Assembly: GCA_019233165.1 (NCBI GenBank) | Contig: JAFAMS010000472.1 | Span: forward strand, 1 to 16,035 | Length of the DNA: 16,035 nt | Source: Vulcanimicrobiota bacterium | Lineage (GTDB): Bacteria > Vulcanimicrobiota > Vulcanimicrobiia > Vulcanimicrobiales > Vulcanimicrobiaceae | Direction of reading: 5' to 3' | Shown here: one piece after another, positions 7,320-14,989 of the stretch | How positions within the stretch are numbered: the first letter of the stretch is position 1 | Layout of the letters: each line of letters opens with the position of its first letter | Translations under genes and position numbers: made by a program | The notes under the pieces: generated by a model | Seen by the model: the letters and a program-made list of their open reading frames with translations, nothing else | Told to the model about the DNA's origin: nothing | Databases searched by the model: none

Positions 7320-8795
7320 TCAGACTTCGACGGGTGCCTTTCCGCGCAAGACGAAGCGCTGCGTCTTTCCGGTCGCAGTCTTCGGCAGCGCGTCGACGAT
7401 CGTCACCCAGCGCGGATACTTGTGCGGCGCAAGGTGTTCCTTGACGAAGCTCTGCAGCTCTCCGGCGAGGTCGCCAGGCGCTTCGCCGGACGAACGCAGG
7501 ACGACGTAGGCGTGCGGTTTCGTGAGCCCGTCGCGATCTTCGCGTCCGATCACCGCGCATTCGAGGACCGACTCGTGCGCGGTCAGCGCGCTCTCGACCT
7601 CGACCGGCGAGACCCACATCCCGCTGACCTTGAGCATGTCGTCGCTGCGGCCGGCGTGCCAGTAGACACCCTGGGCATCGCGGCGATACTTGTCGCCCGT
7701 CCGAATCCACTCGCCGGCGAGCGTTGCCTTGGTGCGCTCGTGCTTGTTCCAATACAGTGCCATCGTCGAATCGCCGCGCACGATCAAGTCGCCGATCTCG
7801 TCGGCCCCCACGTCGGCGCCGTCTTCGTCGACGATCCGCAGCTCGTAACCGGGGACGGCGCGGCCGCTCGAGCCCGGGACGCATTCGCCGGGCGCGTTTG
7901 AAAGGAAGATGTGCGTGATCTCCGTCGAGCCGATCCCGTCGCAGATCTCGAGCCCGGTGTTCGCGAGCCAGCGATTGAAGATGGAGGCGGGAAGCGCCTC
8001 GCCGGCGCTGACGCACATCCGTACGCTCGAGAAGTCCGCCTTGGCACCGGCGTCGAGCGCGGCAAGCATCTGCGCGTACGCGGTCGGGACCGCAAAGAAG
8101 AGCGTCGGCCGGTAGCGCGCGACTTGCTCGAAGACCGCCTCGGGCGTCGGCCGCCCTGCGAAGAGCACGCTGGATGCGCCGACGTCCATCGGGAAGTATT
8201 GGCCGTTCCCCAGGCCGTACGCGAAGAACAGCTTGGCGACGCTGAACGCGCGATCCGATGCGCTCGTTCCGAGCAGCTTCTCGCCGTAGGTGCGCGCGCA
8301 GATCCACATGTCGTGGTGAAGGTGGACGACGCCTTTCGGTTCCCCCGTCGTCCCGCTCGAATACAGGAAGAAGGCGAAGCCGTCGCGGTGCGTCCGCGCG
8401 TACGCGCCGGGTGCGTGCTCGGCGTCGCGCAGAATCGGCTCGGCGTCGTTGAGGATCACCTGCGCGCCACAGTCTTCGATGATCTCGGCGTGCTCCTCGG
8501 CGCGCAATCCGGGATTGAGCGGGACTGCGACGCACCCTGCTGCGAGCGTCCCCCAAAAACCGATCGCCCACGCCGGTCCGTCGGGGAGGATCAGGACGAC
8601 GCGGTCGCCGGGATGGACGCCCTGCTCGAGGAGTGCCGCGCTGAAACCGCGGACCGCTCGGTCGAGCTGCGCGTAGGTGAACGTACCGGCATCGCCGACG
8701 ATCGCGAGGGCATCGCCGCGACCCTCGGCGACGTTGCGGGCCACGAAAAACTCGGCCGCGTTGAACGCCGCCGGCAGGTAGTCGGCCGCGCGCAT
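7320..8795 (-). CDS. bclA: Benzoate-CoA ligase family protein (aryl-CoA synthetase)
   Basis: 491-residue AMP-forming acyl-CoA synthetase. It would activate benzoate or a related aromatic acid with ATP and CoA, the entry step for both aerobic box-type and anaerobic benzoyl-CoA pathways. ANL motifs: YSSGTTGEPKG at 145-155, TGD at 367-369, the GRSDDMLKVSG hinge at 382-392 and catalytic K477 in KTATGKTQ. Several features are specific to the benzoate-CoA ligase subgroup: FNAAEFFVARNVAEGRG near the N terminus, KLFFAYGLGNG at 188-198 and GIGSTEITHIFLSN at 287-300 (the last two line the aryl pocket in characterised enzymes). The length is slightly below the usual 510-530 because the middle region is compact. 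ATG at 8795 lies 3 nt after the substrate-binding protein stop. The neighbouring BoxB-like oxygenase supports benzoate; hydroxy- or aminobenzoates and heteroaromatic acids remain possible. Confidence 0.92.
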   Translation of the reverse strand: MRAADYLPAAFNAAEFFVARNVAEGRGDALAIVGDAGTFTYAQLDRAVRGFSAALLEQGVHPGDRVVLILPDGPAWAIGFWGTLAAGCVAVPLNPGLRAEEHAEIIEDCGAQVILNDAEPILRDAEHAPGAYARTHRDGFAFFLYSSGTTGEPKGVVHLHHDMWICARTYGEKLLGTSASDRAFSVAKLFFAYGLGNGQYFPMDVGASSVLFAGRPTPEAVFEQVARYRPTLFFAVPTAYAQMLAALDAGAKADFSSVRMCVSAGEALPASIFNRWLANTGLEICDGIGSTEITHIFLSNAPGECVPGSSGRAVPGYELRIVDEDGADVGADEIGDLIVRGDSTMALYWNKHERTKATLAGEWIRTGDKYRRDAQGVYWHAGRSDDMLKVSGMWVSPVEVESALTAHESVLECAVIGREDRDGLTKPHAYVVLRSSGEAPGDLAGELQSFVKEHLAPHKYPRWVTIVDALPKTATGKTQRFVLRGKAPVEV

Positions 8796-8798
8796 CGC

Positions 8799-10067
8799 CT
8801 ACACTTTCTTGATTTCGTAGCCGGTGCGGTCGGGGATCTTTTGCGCGGCCATCGCGACGGTCGCTGCCGAGGCATCCGTGTCGGAGCAGCGGCCCGCGCC
8901 GACGACGCCGGGAACCTCGCCGACGACTTCAAACATGAAGTCGGCCTTTTCGCGCGCTTTGTTCGAGAGGATCGCGCCGGCGTAGTTGTCCTGCACGCAT
9001 TGATGATCGCAGGCACGCCACATCCCCGGGTTCTGCTTGTACGCTTCGAACTTGTGGTCGGCGAATGCCGCGACGAGCGCGTCGGCTTTCGTCGTCCCCG
9101 CCGCGTGCAGCCGGTCGATGAGCTGTCCCGTGACCGTGTACGCGAAGTAGTAGCGTCCCGACGGCGCGTCGTTCGTCAGGCGCTTGAGCTTCGCTGCGAG
9201 CTTGCGCGCCGAATCGGAGACCGAAGGCGCCCAGTTGATCGCGAACGTCGAGCCGGCGAGTTCGTCGCTGGGGATCCCTTTCCAATAATAGTCTTCCATC
9301 GAGCCGGAGACTCCCCCGAGCTTGATCCGCTTATGCAAGCCGAAATCGACGAATTGCTTCGCGCACTTCGCGCCGTCGAATCCCCCCAGACACAGCACGA
9401 GCACGTCGGCATCCGAGTCTTTGAGCTTGGTGAGCGCCGAGGAGAAATCGTTCGTCCCAAGCGGTAAGAGATCGGAGCCGACCTCTCGTCCGCCGGCGCG
9501 CTTGACGACCGCGGAGAGCCGCGCGTAGGCGTCCTTTCCGTACGCAAAGTCGTCGATGATGAAGTACCACTTCTTTCCGACCGCGAGCAACCGCTGCGAG
9601 ACGGCGCGGACCTGCATCTCTACGTTCGGCGCGAACCGGTACAGGACGCGCTGCGCCTTCTCGCCCGTGATGCTCGTGTCTTGCGGGCCGATCGCGACCG
9701 TGAAAACGCCGCTTTGCGCGGCTAGCGGGCCGACCGCGAGCGTAACCGCCGACGACGTCCCGAGCATGAGGACGTCGACGTTCTCTTGACCGATCAGTCG
9801 CCGCGCTTCGGTCGTCCCGATCGCCGGGCGCGACGTGTCGTCGGCGGCGACGAGCTCGAATTTGACGTTCGAGTTGGCGCGATTCGCCTCGTCGACGGCG
9901 ATCGAGACGGCGGTGTGATGGTGCTGGCCGATGTCGGCGAGCGGGCCGCTGAACGAGTCGAGGTATCCGATCTTGACGGTCGCCGGCGCGGCGCGAGCGA
10001 CGCGTGGGAGGGAGAGCGTTGCCGCCGTGAGAGCGCCGCCGGTAAGGAAGGCGGGACGACGTACCAT
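8799..10067 (-). CDS. Branched-chain amino acid/aromatic-type ABC transporter substrate-binding protein
   Basis: 422-residue periplasmic ligand-binding protein of the LivJ-like family (type I fold). The N terminus is MVRRPAFLTGGALTAATLSL followed by ARA-AP: a twin-arginine-like signal (RRPAFL) with a hydrophobic core and cleavage near residue 26. The mature protein begins KIGYLDSFSGPLADIG, the usual start of this family, with later VDEAN, DVLMLGTSSAVTLAVGPLA and an FIIDDFAYGKDA hinge region. Two cysteines (RACDHQCVQDN) near the C terminus could form a disulfide or contact the ligand. ATG at 10067 is chosen because GGAGGA lies 5 nt upstream. The family imports amino acids, amides or aromatic acids. 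Placement between a crotonase and benzoate-CoA ligase suggests capture of the aromatic substrate. No permease or ATPase gene is in the window, so it depends on unlinked components or serves another purpose. Confidence 0.9.
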   Translation of the reverse strand: MVRRPAFLTGGALTAATLSLPRVARAAPATVKIGYLDSFSGPLADIGQHHHTAVSIAVDEANRANSNVKFELVAADDTSRPAIGTTEARRLIGQENVDVLMLGTSSAVTLAVGPLAAQSGVFTVAIGPQDTSITGEKAQRVLYRFAPNVEMQVRAVSQRLLAVGKKWYFIIDDFAYGKDAYARLSAVVKRAGGREVGSDLLPLGTNDFSSALTKLKDSDADVLVLCLGGFDGAKCAKQFVDFGLHKRIKLGGVSGSMEDYYWKGIPSDELAGSTFAINWAPSVSDSARKLAAKLKRLTNDAPSGRYYFAYTVTGQLIDRLHAAGTTKADALVAAFADHKFEAYKQNPGMWRACDHQCVQDNYAGAILSNKAREKADFMFEVVGEVPGVVGAGRCSDTDASAATVAMAAQKIPDRTGYEIKKV

Positions 10068-10071
10068 AGGA

Positions 10072-10077
10072 TCCTCC
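10072..10077 (-). promoter_or_regulatory. Strong ribosome binding site for the substrate-binding protein gene
   Basis: On the minus strand the 19-bp gap after the enoyl-CoA hydratase gene contains GGAGGA, followed by 5 nt and the ATG at 10067. This is one of the two best Shine-Dalgarno sequences in the window and sets the start over the open frame that extends upstream. It suggests independent, high-level initiation for a periplasmic protein needed in many copies. Confidence 0.8.
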
Positions 10078-10086
10078 GTTTGCGCG

Positions 10087-10938
10087 CTACTTGTTCTCGA
10101 AGCGCGCGACTCGCTGTTCGGTGAAGGCGGCGATCCCCTCGTGGGCGTCGCGACTCTTGAAGAGGAGCGATTGCAGCTCGCGCTCGAGCGCGAGCGCGTC
10201 CTGGAGCGGGAGCTCGGCGCCGGTTTGGACGCTACGCTTGATGTGCCCGACCGCCATCGGCGCCTTGTTCGGCGAGCAGAACTGATTGGCGTACGCAATG
10301 ACCTGCGCGTGGAACGAGGTGCCGTCGCCTTCGTAGATGTCGCTGACGATCCCCATCTCTTGCGCGAGCTCGAAGCTGAACGTTCGGCCGGTGACCATCA
10401 GCTCGATCGCCCTCGCTTTTCCGACGAGTCGCGCGAGCCGCTGCGTTCCGCCGGTCCCCGGAAGGACGCCGAGCCCGACCTCGGGCAGCCCGATCTTTCC
10501 CGCGTCGCGGCGCGCGAGCCGGATATCGGCGGCCATCGCAATCTCGAGGCCGCCGCCGACGGCGTGTCCGTTGAGCGCGGCGATGACGAGCTTCGGCGTT
10601 TGCTCGAGCCGCTGCAGCGTCTCGTTCGCATGGAGGCAGAAGTAGTACTTGAACTCCGGCGTGACCGCGTTGAGCATCCCGACGTTCGCACCGGCCGAGA
10701 AAAATTTCTCGCCGGCGCCGGTAAGGACGATCACCTCGACGCCGTCGTCGAAGCGCGCGTCGAGAATCGCCTCGTCGAGCTGGCGCATCATCTCGTGCGT
10801 ATACGTGTTGGCCGGCGGGTCGTCCATCACGATCACGGCGATGTGACCGTCCTTCTGAACGCGCACGACTCGGTGCGGCGGCTCGGGCCGCGCTTCGCGG
10901 CCAAACGGCGTCTTGTCGTGCCGGACCTCAACCGCCAT
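10087..10938 (-). CDS. Enoyl-CoA hydratase/isomerase (crotonase) family protein
   Basis: 283-residue crotonase-fold protein. Both acidic residues used by hydratases are visible: E132 in GGGLEIAMAAD and E153 in LPEVGLG, followed by GTGGTQRLARLVG. The oxyanion-hole regions are AGEKFFSAGANVG at about 75-87 and NGHAVGGG at 123-130. Hydration of a 2-enoyl-CoA, or a related ring-derived thioester, is expected in the cytosol. ATG at 10938 is preceded by GAGGAG and overlaps the BoxB-like gene by 11 bp; a GTG at 10950 is an alternative start. A tail of about 25 residues precedes the crotonase core. Standard BoxC dihydrolases that follow BoxB are about twice this length, so this protein is not an ordinary BoxC. 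It may instead act in beta-oxidation of the ring-cleavage product or take over part of the BoxC role. The fold assignment is firm; the substrate is open. Confidence 0.9.
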   Translation of the reverse strand: MAVEVRHDKTPFGREARPEPPHRVVRVQKDGHIAVIVMDDPPANTYTHEMMRQLDEAILDARFDDGVEVIVLTGAGEKFFSAGANVGMLNAVTPEFKYYFCLHANETLQRLEQTPKLVIAALNGHAVGGGLEIAMAADIRLARRDAGKIGLPEVGLGVLPGTGGTQRLARLVGKARAIELMVTGRTFSFELAQEMGIVSDIYEGDGTSFHAQVIAYANQFCSPNKAPMAVGHIKRSVQTGAELPLQDALALERELQSLLFKSRDAHEGIAAFTEQRVARFENK

Positions 10939-12064
10939 CGGTCTCCTCACTCTTCTTGCCTTTCGGCGCGATCCAGTTCGGGTTCTTGAACAGCTCGCCG
11001 AGCGTCGCCTCGTCGGCCGGCGTGGGGAGAACGGTCGGCGCGTACCGCTGCCATTCCTCTTCCGAGATTCGACGGCCGTCCGTCGTCCATCGCTCCCCCG
11101 CGTAGTCTCCGATCTTCCGATTGAAGCGGATGTCGGGGACCACGAGTTGTTCTTGCGGGTTCACGGCATTGATCTGTTCGACCGTCTTTGCGATCTCGGC
11201 GTAAAACTGGTCGCGCGCGCGCTCGTTGAGGTGCTCGACGTCGGCGGGTCGATCCGTTCGATCCTCGTCGACGCGACCTTTGATCCCCCAGGTGTAGGCC
11301 CAGCGCGCCGAGCGCGAATGGTCGGTTCCAAAAAGATCGAGCGAGCCCGAAATCCACTTGTTGTAGTACTTCTGCTGCAGCACGACCGGGACGACGGCGG
11401 CCTGCGCGATCCGCTTGAGACCCGAGATCCCCGACCCCATGTGAAACGATTCTTCGCGCAGCATCGGAATCATCGACGCGGCGAGCGGCGCGAACGCGGA
11501 GTGCGAGAGCATCGTGAGCTGGAACTTGCCATCGCGGTCCATGAAGTTGGTGTACGCGAAGAAGTCGAGCCAGTGGGTGACGTCTTCGTTGAACGCTTTG
11601 AGCAGCCGGTTCCGCTTTCCGTACGCCCGCCGCTCGAGCATCTTTTGGGCTTCGATCTTCCCGTCGGCGCCGAAGTGCGTGATCAGGAGATGGCACATCT
11701 GAAAGCCGTGCCGCGTCTCTTCCATCATGATTCGGGCGAGCGCCGCAAGGTCGTATTCGCTCGGGGCGTTCGCGAGCAGAAACCGTTGCTGCTCGTTCGA
11801 GGCGAACTCGGTGTCGCCCTGATAGACGATCATGTTCATCAGGCCGTCCCGAATGCGCTGGTCGGGAACCTCGAGGACGCGTTCCCATCGGCGATCGCCT
11901 GCGAAGCTGCCGAACGAGATCTCGCTGCGCGGCAGCTCGCCGTACTTCGCCTCGAGCTTATAGCCCGGGACGTAGCGGTCGATCAAGGCGACGTCGAGCC
12001 CGATCTCGCTCTGCCAGCTCTTGAGGAGATCGACCCAATCGTCGAACGACGCGACTCTAGCCAT
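10928..12064 (-). CDS. boxB: BoxB-like benzoyl-CoA 2,3-epoxidase (di-iron oxygenase), short form
   Basis: 378-residue ferritin-like di-iron protein of the BoxB/PaaA family, which epoxidises CoA-bound aromatic rings with O2. Candidate iron ligands are E86 in YQGDTEFAS, E116 and H119 in EETRH, and E205 and H208 in EESFH; acidic residues D176/D178 in DRDGKFQL are also conserved. Resemblance to BoxB is clear in QGDTE-AS-EQQR, HFGADGK, LLERR, FNEDV-WL-FF, DRDGKFQL and the C-terminal LNERARD, DIRFNRKIGDYAG, TTDGRRIS, LPTPAD and NWIAPK blocks. Characterised BoxB enzymes are about 470 residues; here both the N-terminal region and the segment after the EESFH helix are shorter. ATG at 12064 begins 2 nt after the S9 peptidase stop codon. 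No BoxA/PaaE reductase is in the window. Benzoyl-CoA is the likely substrate given the ligase nearby, but phenylacetyl-CoA or another aryl-CoA is possible. Confidence 0.83.
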   Translation of the reverse strand: MARVASFDDWVDLLKSWQSEIGLDVALIDRYVPGYKLEAKYGELPRSEISFGSFAGDRRWERVLEVPDQRIRDGLMNMIVYQGDTEFASNEQQRFLLANAPSEYDLAALARIMMEETRHGFQMCHLLITHFGADGKIEAQKMLERRAYGKRNRLLKAFNEDVTHWLDFFAYTNFMDRDGKFQLTMLSHSAFAPLAASMIPMLREESFHMGSGISGLKRIAQAAVVPVVLQQKYYNKWISGSLDLFGTDHSRSARWAYTWGIKGRVDEDRTDRPADVEHLNERARDQFYAEIAKTVEQINAVNPQEQLVVPDIRFNRKIGDYAGERWTTDGRRISEEEWQRYAPTVLPTPADEATLGELFKNPNWIAPKGKKSEETDGG

Positions 12065-12066
12065 CT

Positions 12067-14265
12067 TCAGCGAGCCGCGATCCGCGTAGGATATCCAGCG
12101 AACAGCGGGCTCGCGCACTGCCATAAGAGAAAGCTGAACTCGTCGGTGAAGAGCGCGTTCTGCTGCGCTTGGGAGGCAGCGAGCATCCCGTGGCCGGCGT
12201 CGTAATCGACCCGCAGCAAGACGGGCCGTCCACTCGTCGTCGCGCGCTGTAGGCGCGCGGCGAACTTCGCCGCTTGCCATGGCGCGACGCGCGGATCGTT
12301 GATTCCGGTCACCGCCATGACCGCCGGATAGGCCGTGCCGTCCTTGATGTGCTGATACGCGTCGATCGCGTAAACCAGCGGGAAACCGGCTTTGGTCTTC
12401 GGCGTCCCGAACTCCGGGATATTCGTCGCGCCGTTCGGGTCCGCATCGACCGAGCGCAGGTCGTCGGTGTCGCCGACGACGTCGAGCGCCGCGGCGAAGA
12501 GCTCCGGATGTTGCGTGATCGCGCCGCCGACCATGATCCCGCCGGCGCTCGTCCCTTCGATACCGAGATGAGACGCGGACGTATACTTGTTCGCGATCAG
12601 ATACCGCGCAGCGCCGATCGCGTCGTCGATCGTATGTTGTTTCGTCGGACCTTTGCCGGCCTCGTACCAATCCTGGCCATTTTCACCGCCGCCGCGGACG
12701 TGCGACACCGCCCAAATTCCGCCGGCATCGATCCAGGCCAGCTTGCGGCCTAGGAACGCGGGATCGATGTCGAGCCCGTACGCGCCGTACGCCTCGAGGT
12801 AGGCGGGATTGGTGCCGTCGAGCCGCGTCCCGCGCTTCATCACGATCGAGAGCGGGACCATCGTTCCATCCGCGCTCTTCGATTCGGTCTCCATCGCAAC
12901 GTACGGCGAGGTGTCGATGTTCGGCGGCGTGACGATGCGCGTGTCGGCGAGCGCGCCGCCGGGATCGAGCGTGTAGACGAGCAGCGGTTTGATCCACGAG
13001 ACGAGTCCGAGCGCCGCGCCGTCGACCCGCGGGTCGGTGGAGAACTCTTGGAGCGTTCCCTTGAACGGAAGCGGGACCTCGACGGACGTCCCGGGCGAGC
13101 CGTCGGCGTTCCACGGGAGTTTCGAGAGGACCGCGATGCCACCGTCGATTCCGCGAACGTAGAGCCCGTCGTGTGCCACGGCGACTTGCTGAATGACGGT
13201 CTTGCCGGTCGGCACGATCGTCGTTGCACTCGACGCGGTTTGTTCCGGTTTGCTCAGGTCGATCGCCGTGATCTTGAAATGCGGAGCGTCCTTGTGCGTG
13301 AGCAGGTACAGCATCGGCCCCTTGAGGTCGAAGCCCGTGACGTCGTCACCGACATCGGCGATCTTCCGCCACGCGATTGGACCGGCGCCGGTGAGTTGCG
13401 CGACGGGAGCGACGTAGATCGTGAGCTCGTTCTGCACGCCGTGCGTGTTGAGGCCGAGCGCATAGTCGGAGACCGGTGAGATCGTTACGACCGGCGCATC
13501 GATCGGGACGAACGGAACCTTGGGATCGAGGCCGATCCCCATTATCGCTTTGTCGGGACCGCTCGCGCCGAGGACGTGACGGTAGACCATCGACCGCAGC
13601 TCGAGATCCGTCTGGGGCTGGCCCGGGCGTAGCTTCGGAAGCTGTTGGTAGAAGACGGTCGTGCTGTCGGCCGTCCACGCCGTCAGGCCGCCCCACGTGC
13701 GCGGAAAATCTTCGGGCAACAGCGTCGCCGACGCGACGTCGACGATCCGCGTATGGGTCTGCGCCTCCGCTCCGCCGGGGACGATTCCGACGGCGACGCG
13801 CTTTCCGTCTGGAGAAGGCAAGACTTGCGAGAGCGACAGATGCGCTTTCGAACCAGTCTGCTTGGCGAGGACGTCGGGATCGAGCAAGATTCGGCTCGAG
13901 CCGTTCTCGCTCACCATCAAACGCGCATTGTTCGCCGATGGTGGACGCGCCAGGTAGAAGAGCCGGTTTCCGATCAAGTTCACCGCGAAGACCGCCGTTT
14001 GGGCGGCGGCGAGACGCGCGACGTCGGCCCGAATTTTGTCACGTTGCGGCCCCAGCTTCGCGAGCACGGCGTTCGTGTAGTCGGCTTGTTCGCGGAAATA
14101 GCGCTCGACCGCCGGCTTCTTCAGGTTCTCGAAGTAGCCGTACGGATCGACGACCTTATTACCGGCATAGACGTTTACGGTGGGGATCACCGCGGGCGGC
14201 GCCGGTGGCAACGGCCACGACAGCATAGCGGCGGCGATCGTGAGGATGACGGCCTTCTGAAGCAT
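12067..14265 (-). CDS. Exported prolyl-oligopeptidase-like serine peptidase (S9 family)
   Basis: 732-residue protein with the two-domain S9A layout. Residues 1-25 are a signal peptide-like stretch (LQKAVILTIAAAMLSWPLPP). A PYGYFENL-like N-terminal motif follows at 41-48, then a beta-propeller region from about 85 to 440 and a C-terminal alpha/beta hydrolase domain from about 455. The catalytic triad is S573 in GTSAGG, D657 in GINDPRV and H692 in DAGHG. The HVRGGGENG segment at 522-530 is typical of prolyl oligopeptidases. The nucleophile motif GTSAGG differs from the usual GGSNGG. ATG at 14265 is preceded by GGAGGG at 6 nt. The family cleaves short peptides after proline, and members also act as acylaminoacyl peptidases or esterases. 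It probably works in the periplasm or outside the cell. Its place 2 nt before an aryl-CoA oxygenase gene is unusual; it might release aromatic or peptide substrates, but that is inference. Confidence 0.9.
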   Translation of the reverse strand: MLQKAVILTIAAAMLSWPLPPAPPAVIPTVNVYAGNKVVDPYGYFENLKKPAVERYFREQADYTNAVLAKLGPQRDKIRADVARLAAAQTAVFAVNLIGNRLFYLARPPSANNARLMVSENGSSRILLDPDVLAKQTGSKAHLSLSQVLPSPDGKRVAVGIVPGGAEAQTHTRIVDVASATLLPEDFPRTWGGLTAWTADSTTVFYQQLPKLRPGQPQTDLELRSMVYRHVLGASGPDKAIMGIGLDPKVPFVPIDAPVVTISPVSDYALGLNTHGVQNELTIYVAPVAQLTGAGPIAWRKIADVGDDVTGFDLKGPMLYLLTHKDAPHFKITAIDLSKPEQTASSATTIVPTGKTVIQQVAVAHDGLYVRGIDGGIAVLSKLPWNADGSPGTSVEVPLPFKGTLQEFSTDPRVDGAALGLVSWIKPLLVYTLDPGGALADTRIVTPPNIDTSPYVAMETESKSADGTMVPLSIVMKRGTRLDGTNPAYLEAYGAYGLDIDPAFLGRKLAWIDAGGIWAVSHVRGGGENGQDWYEAGKGPTKQHTIDDAIGAARYLIANKYTSASHLGIEGTSAGGIMVGGAITQHPELFAAALDVVGDTDDLRSVDADPNGATNIPEFGTPKTKAGFPLVYAIDAYQHIKDGTAYPAVMAVTGINDPRVAPWQAAKFAARLQRATTSGRPVLLRVDYDAGHGMLAASQAQQNALFTDEFSFLLWQCASPLFAGYPTRIAAR

Positions 14266-14271
14266 CGGGAG

Positions 14272-14277
14272 CCCTCC
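14272..14277 (-). promoter_or_regulatory. Strong ribosome binding site for the S9 peptidase gene
   Basis: GGAGGG on the minus strand, 6 nt before the ATG at 14265. It lies in the 55-bp gap (14266-14320) that is the longest intergenic space in the window. The rest of that gap shows no recognisable promoter and no stem followed by a T-run. Confidence 0.75.
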
Positions 14278-14320
14278 GGACGGGTGCTTGGCAATCAGCG
14301 CCCCTTTGTCATCTCGAGCG

Positions 14321-14986
14321 TCAGCGCGACGGCGATTCCGCCTCGATCCAGGCCGCGATCTTGGCGATGACCTCGCTTTCGATGCCGAGGAAACCGTGCG
14401 GCGAGAGTCCGGTGCATGCATCGCCCTGCGACGCGTCGCTGCGTACTGCGACGAACGTTCCGCGCGCGCCTAGCCGTTCGGCCAGCAATGCCGCGCCGGC
14501 AGACGTCGAAACGGGGCAACCGTCGTTCCCGTTCGCGACGACCAAGACGGGGATCGCGACGCGCCGCAGGCTCGCTGCGTCGAGTGCGCCGGCGCCGCTC
14601 GTCACCGGCGAGGTGAGGACGAGAAGATCCGGGCCTTCGTTTCCCAGGCGAAGCGTTTGCTGCGCGGCAACGATTGTGCCCCGGCTCGTCGAGACGAGGA
14701 CGACCGGACGCGCGAGCGCACGCAGTCGTGCGAGCGCTTCGCGCAGGTCGCTGGGATCGTCCATGTAGGCGGTGACGTAGCCGGCGCTTTGCCACAGCTT
14801 GCGCGTACGTATGACGAAGTTGTTCGAGCTCACGCTTCCGTCGGGCGCGACCGCGAGCGTCGTCGCGCCGCCGGGGACGAGCAAGACTGACCCACGGAGC
14901 TCTCTTGCCGGCTGCTCGACGACGAGCTTGTGCTCGCCGAGCGGAACGACCGTAAGAAGCGCGAGGGCGAGAGCGGCGAGCCGCAC
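14321..14986 (-). CDS. Small exported alpha/beta hydrolase
   Basis: 221-residue protein with a hydrophobic N-terminal stretch (RLAALALALLTVVPLG), probably a signal peptide or anchor. It is followed by a compact alpha/beta hydrolase core starting at GSVLLVPGG (32-40). The nucleophile elbow is VSTSRGT with S101, where an S replaces the first glycine of GxSxG. The acid is D155 in ANGNDGCP, and the histidine is H197 in SPHGFLGIE. C157 and C191 sit close to the acid and histidine motifs and could form a disulfide, as expected for an exported protein. The family includes esterases and lipases of unknown substrate. The start is GTG at 14986, only 3 nt after the carboxyltransferase stop, with no clear ribosome site, so coupling is likely. 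The peptidase gene that follows is also exported. The substrate is not predictable; a role in releasing acyl or aryl acids outside the cytosol is speculative. Confidence 0.8.
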   Translation of the reverse strand: MRLAALALALLTVVPLGEHKLVVEQPARELRGSVLLVPGGATTLAVAPDGSVSSNNFVIRTRKLWQSAGYVTAYMDDPSDLREALARLRALARPVVLVSTSRGTIVAAQQTLRLGNEGPDLLVLTSPVTSGAGALDAASLRRVAIPVLVVANGNDGCPVSTSAGAALLAERLGARGTFVAVRSDASQGDACTGLSPHGFLGIESEVIAKIAAWIEAESPSR

Positions 14987-14989
14987 GGG

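Noticed and set aside
7911..9467. 518-codon open frame on the plus strand
   Set aside because: Antisense to the benzoate-CoA ligase and substrate-binding protein genes, crosses their junction, and has low-complexity Arg/Asp/Val composition without recognisable domains.
10068..10298. Upstream extension of the substrate-binding protein frame
   Set aside because: It overlaps the hydratase gene; a strong ribosome site and signal peptide place the start at 10067.
10913..12205. 430-codon open frame on the plus strand
   Set aside because: Mirror of the BoxB-like gene and the end of the S9 peptidase; no motifs.
12065..12670. Upstream extension of the BoxB-like frame that could restore the missing N-terminal length
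   Set aside because: The added residues are Arg-rich and lie inside the S9 peptidase catalytic domain; they do not resemble the BoxB N terminus.
14266..14320. Possible terminator or promoter in the largest gap
   Set aside because: Only a mismatched short stem is visible, with no T-run and no recognisable -35/-10 pair; the clear element there is the ribosome site of the S9 peptidase gene.
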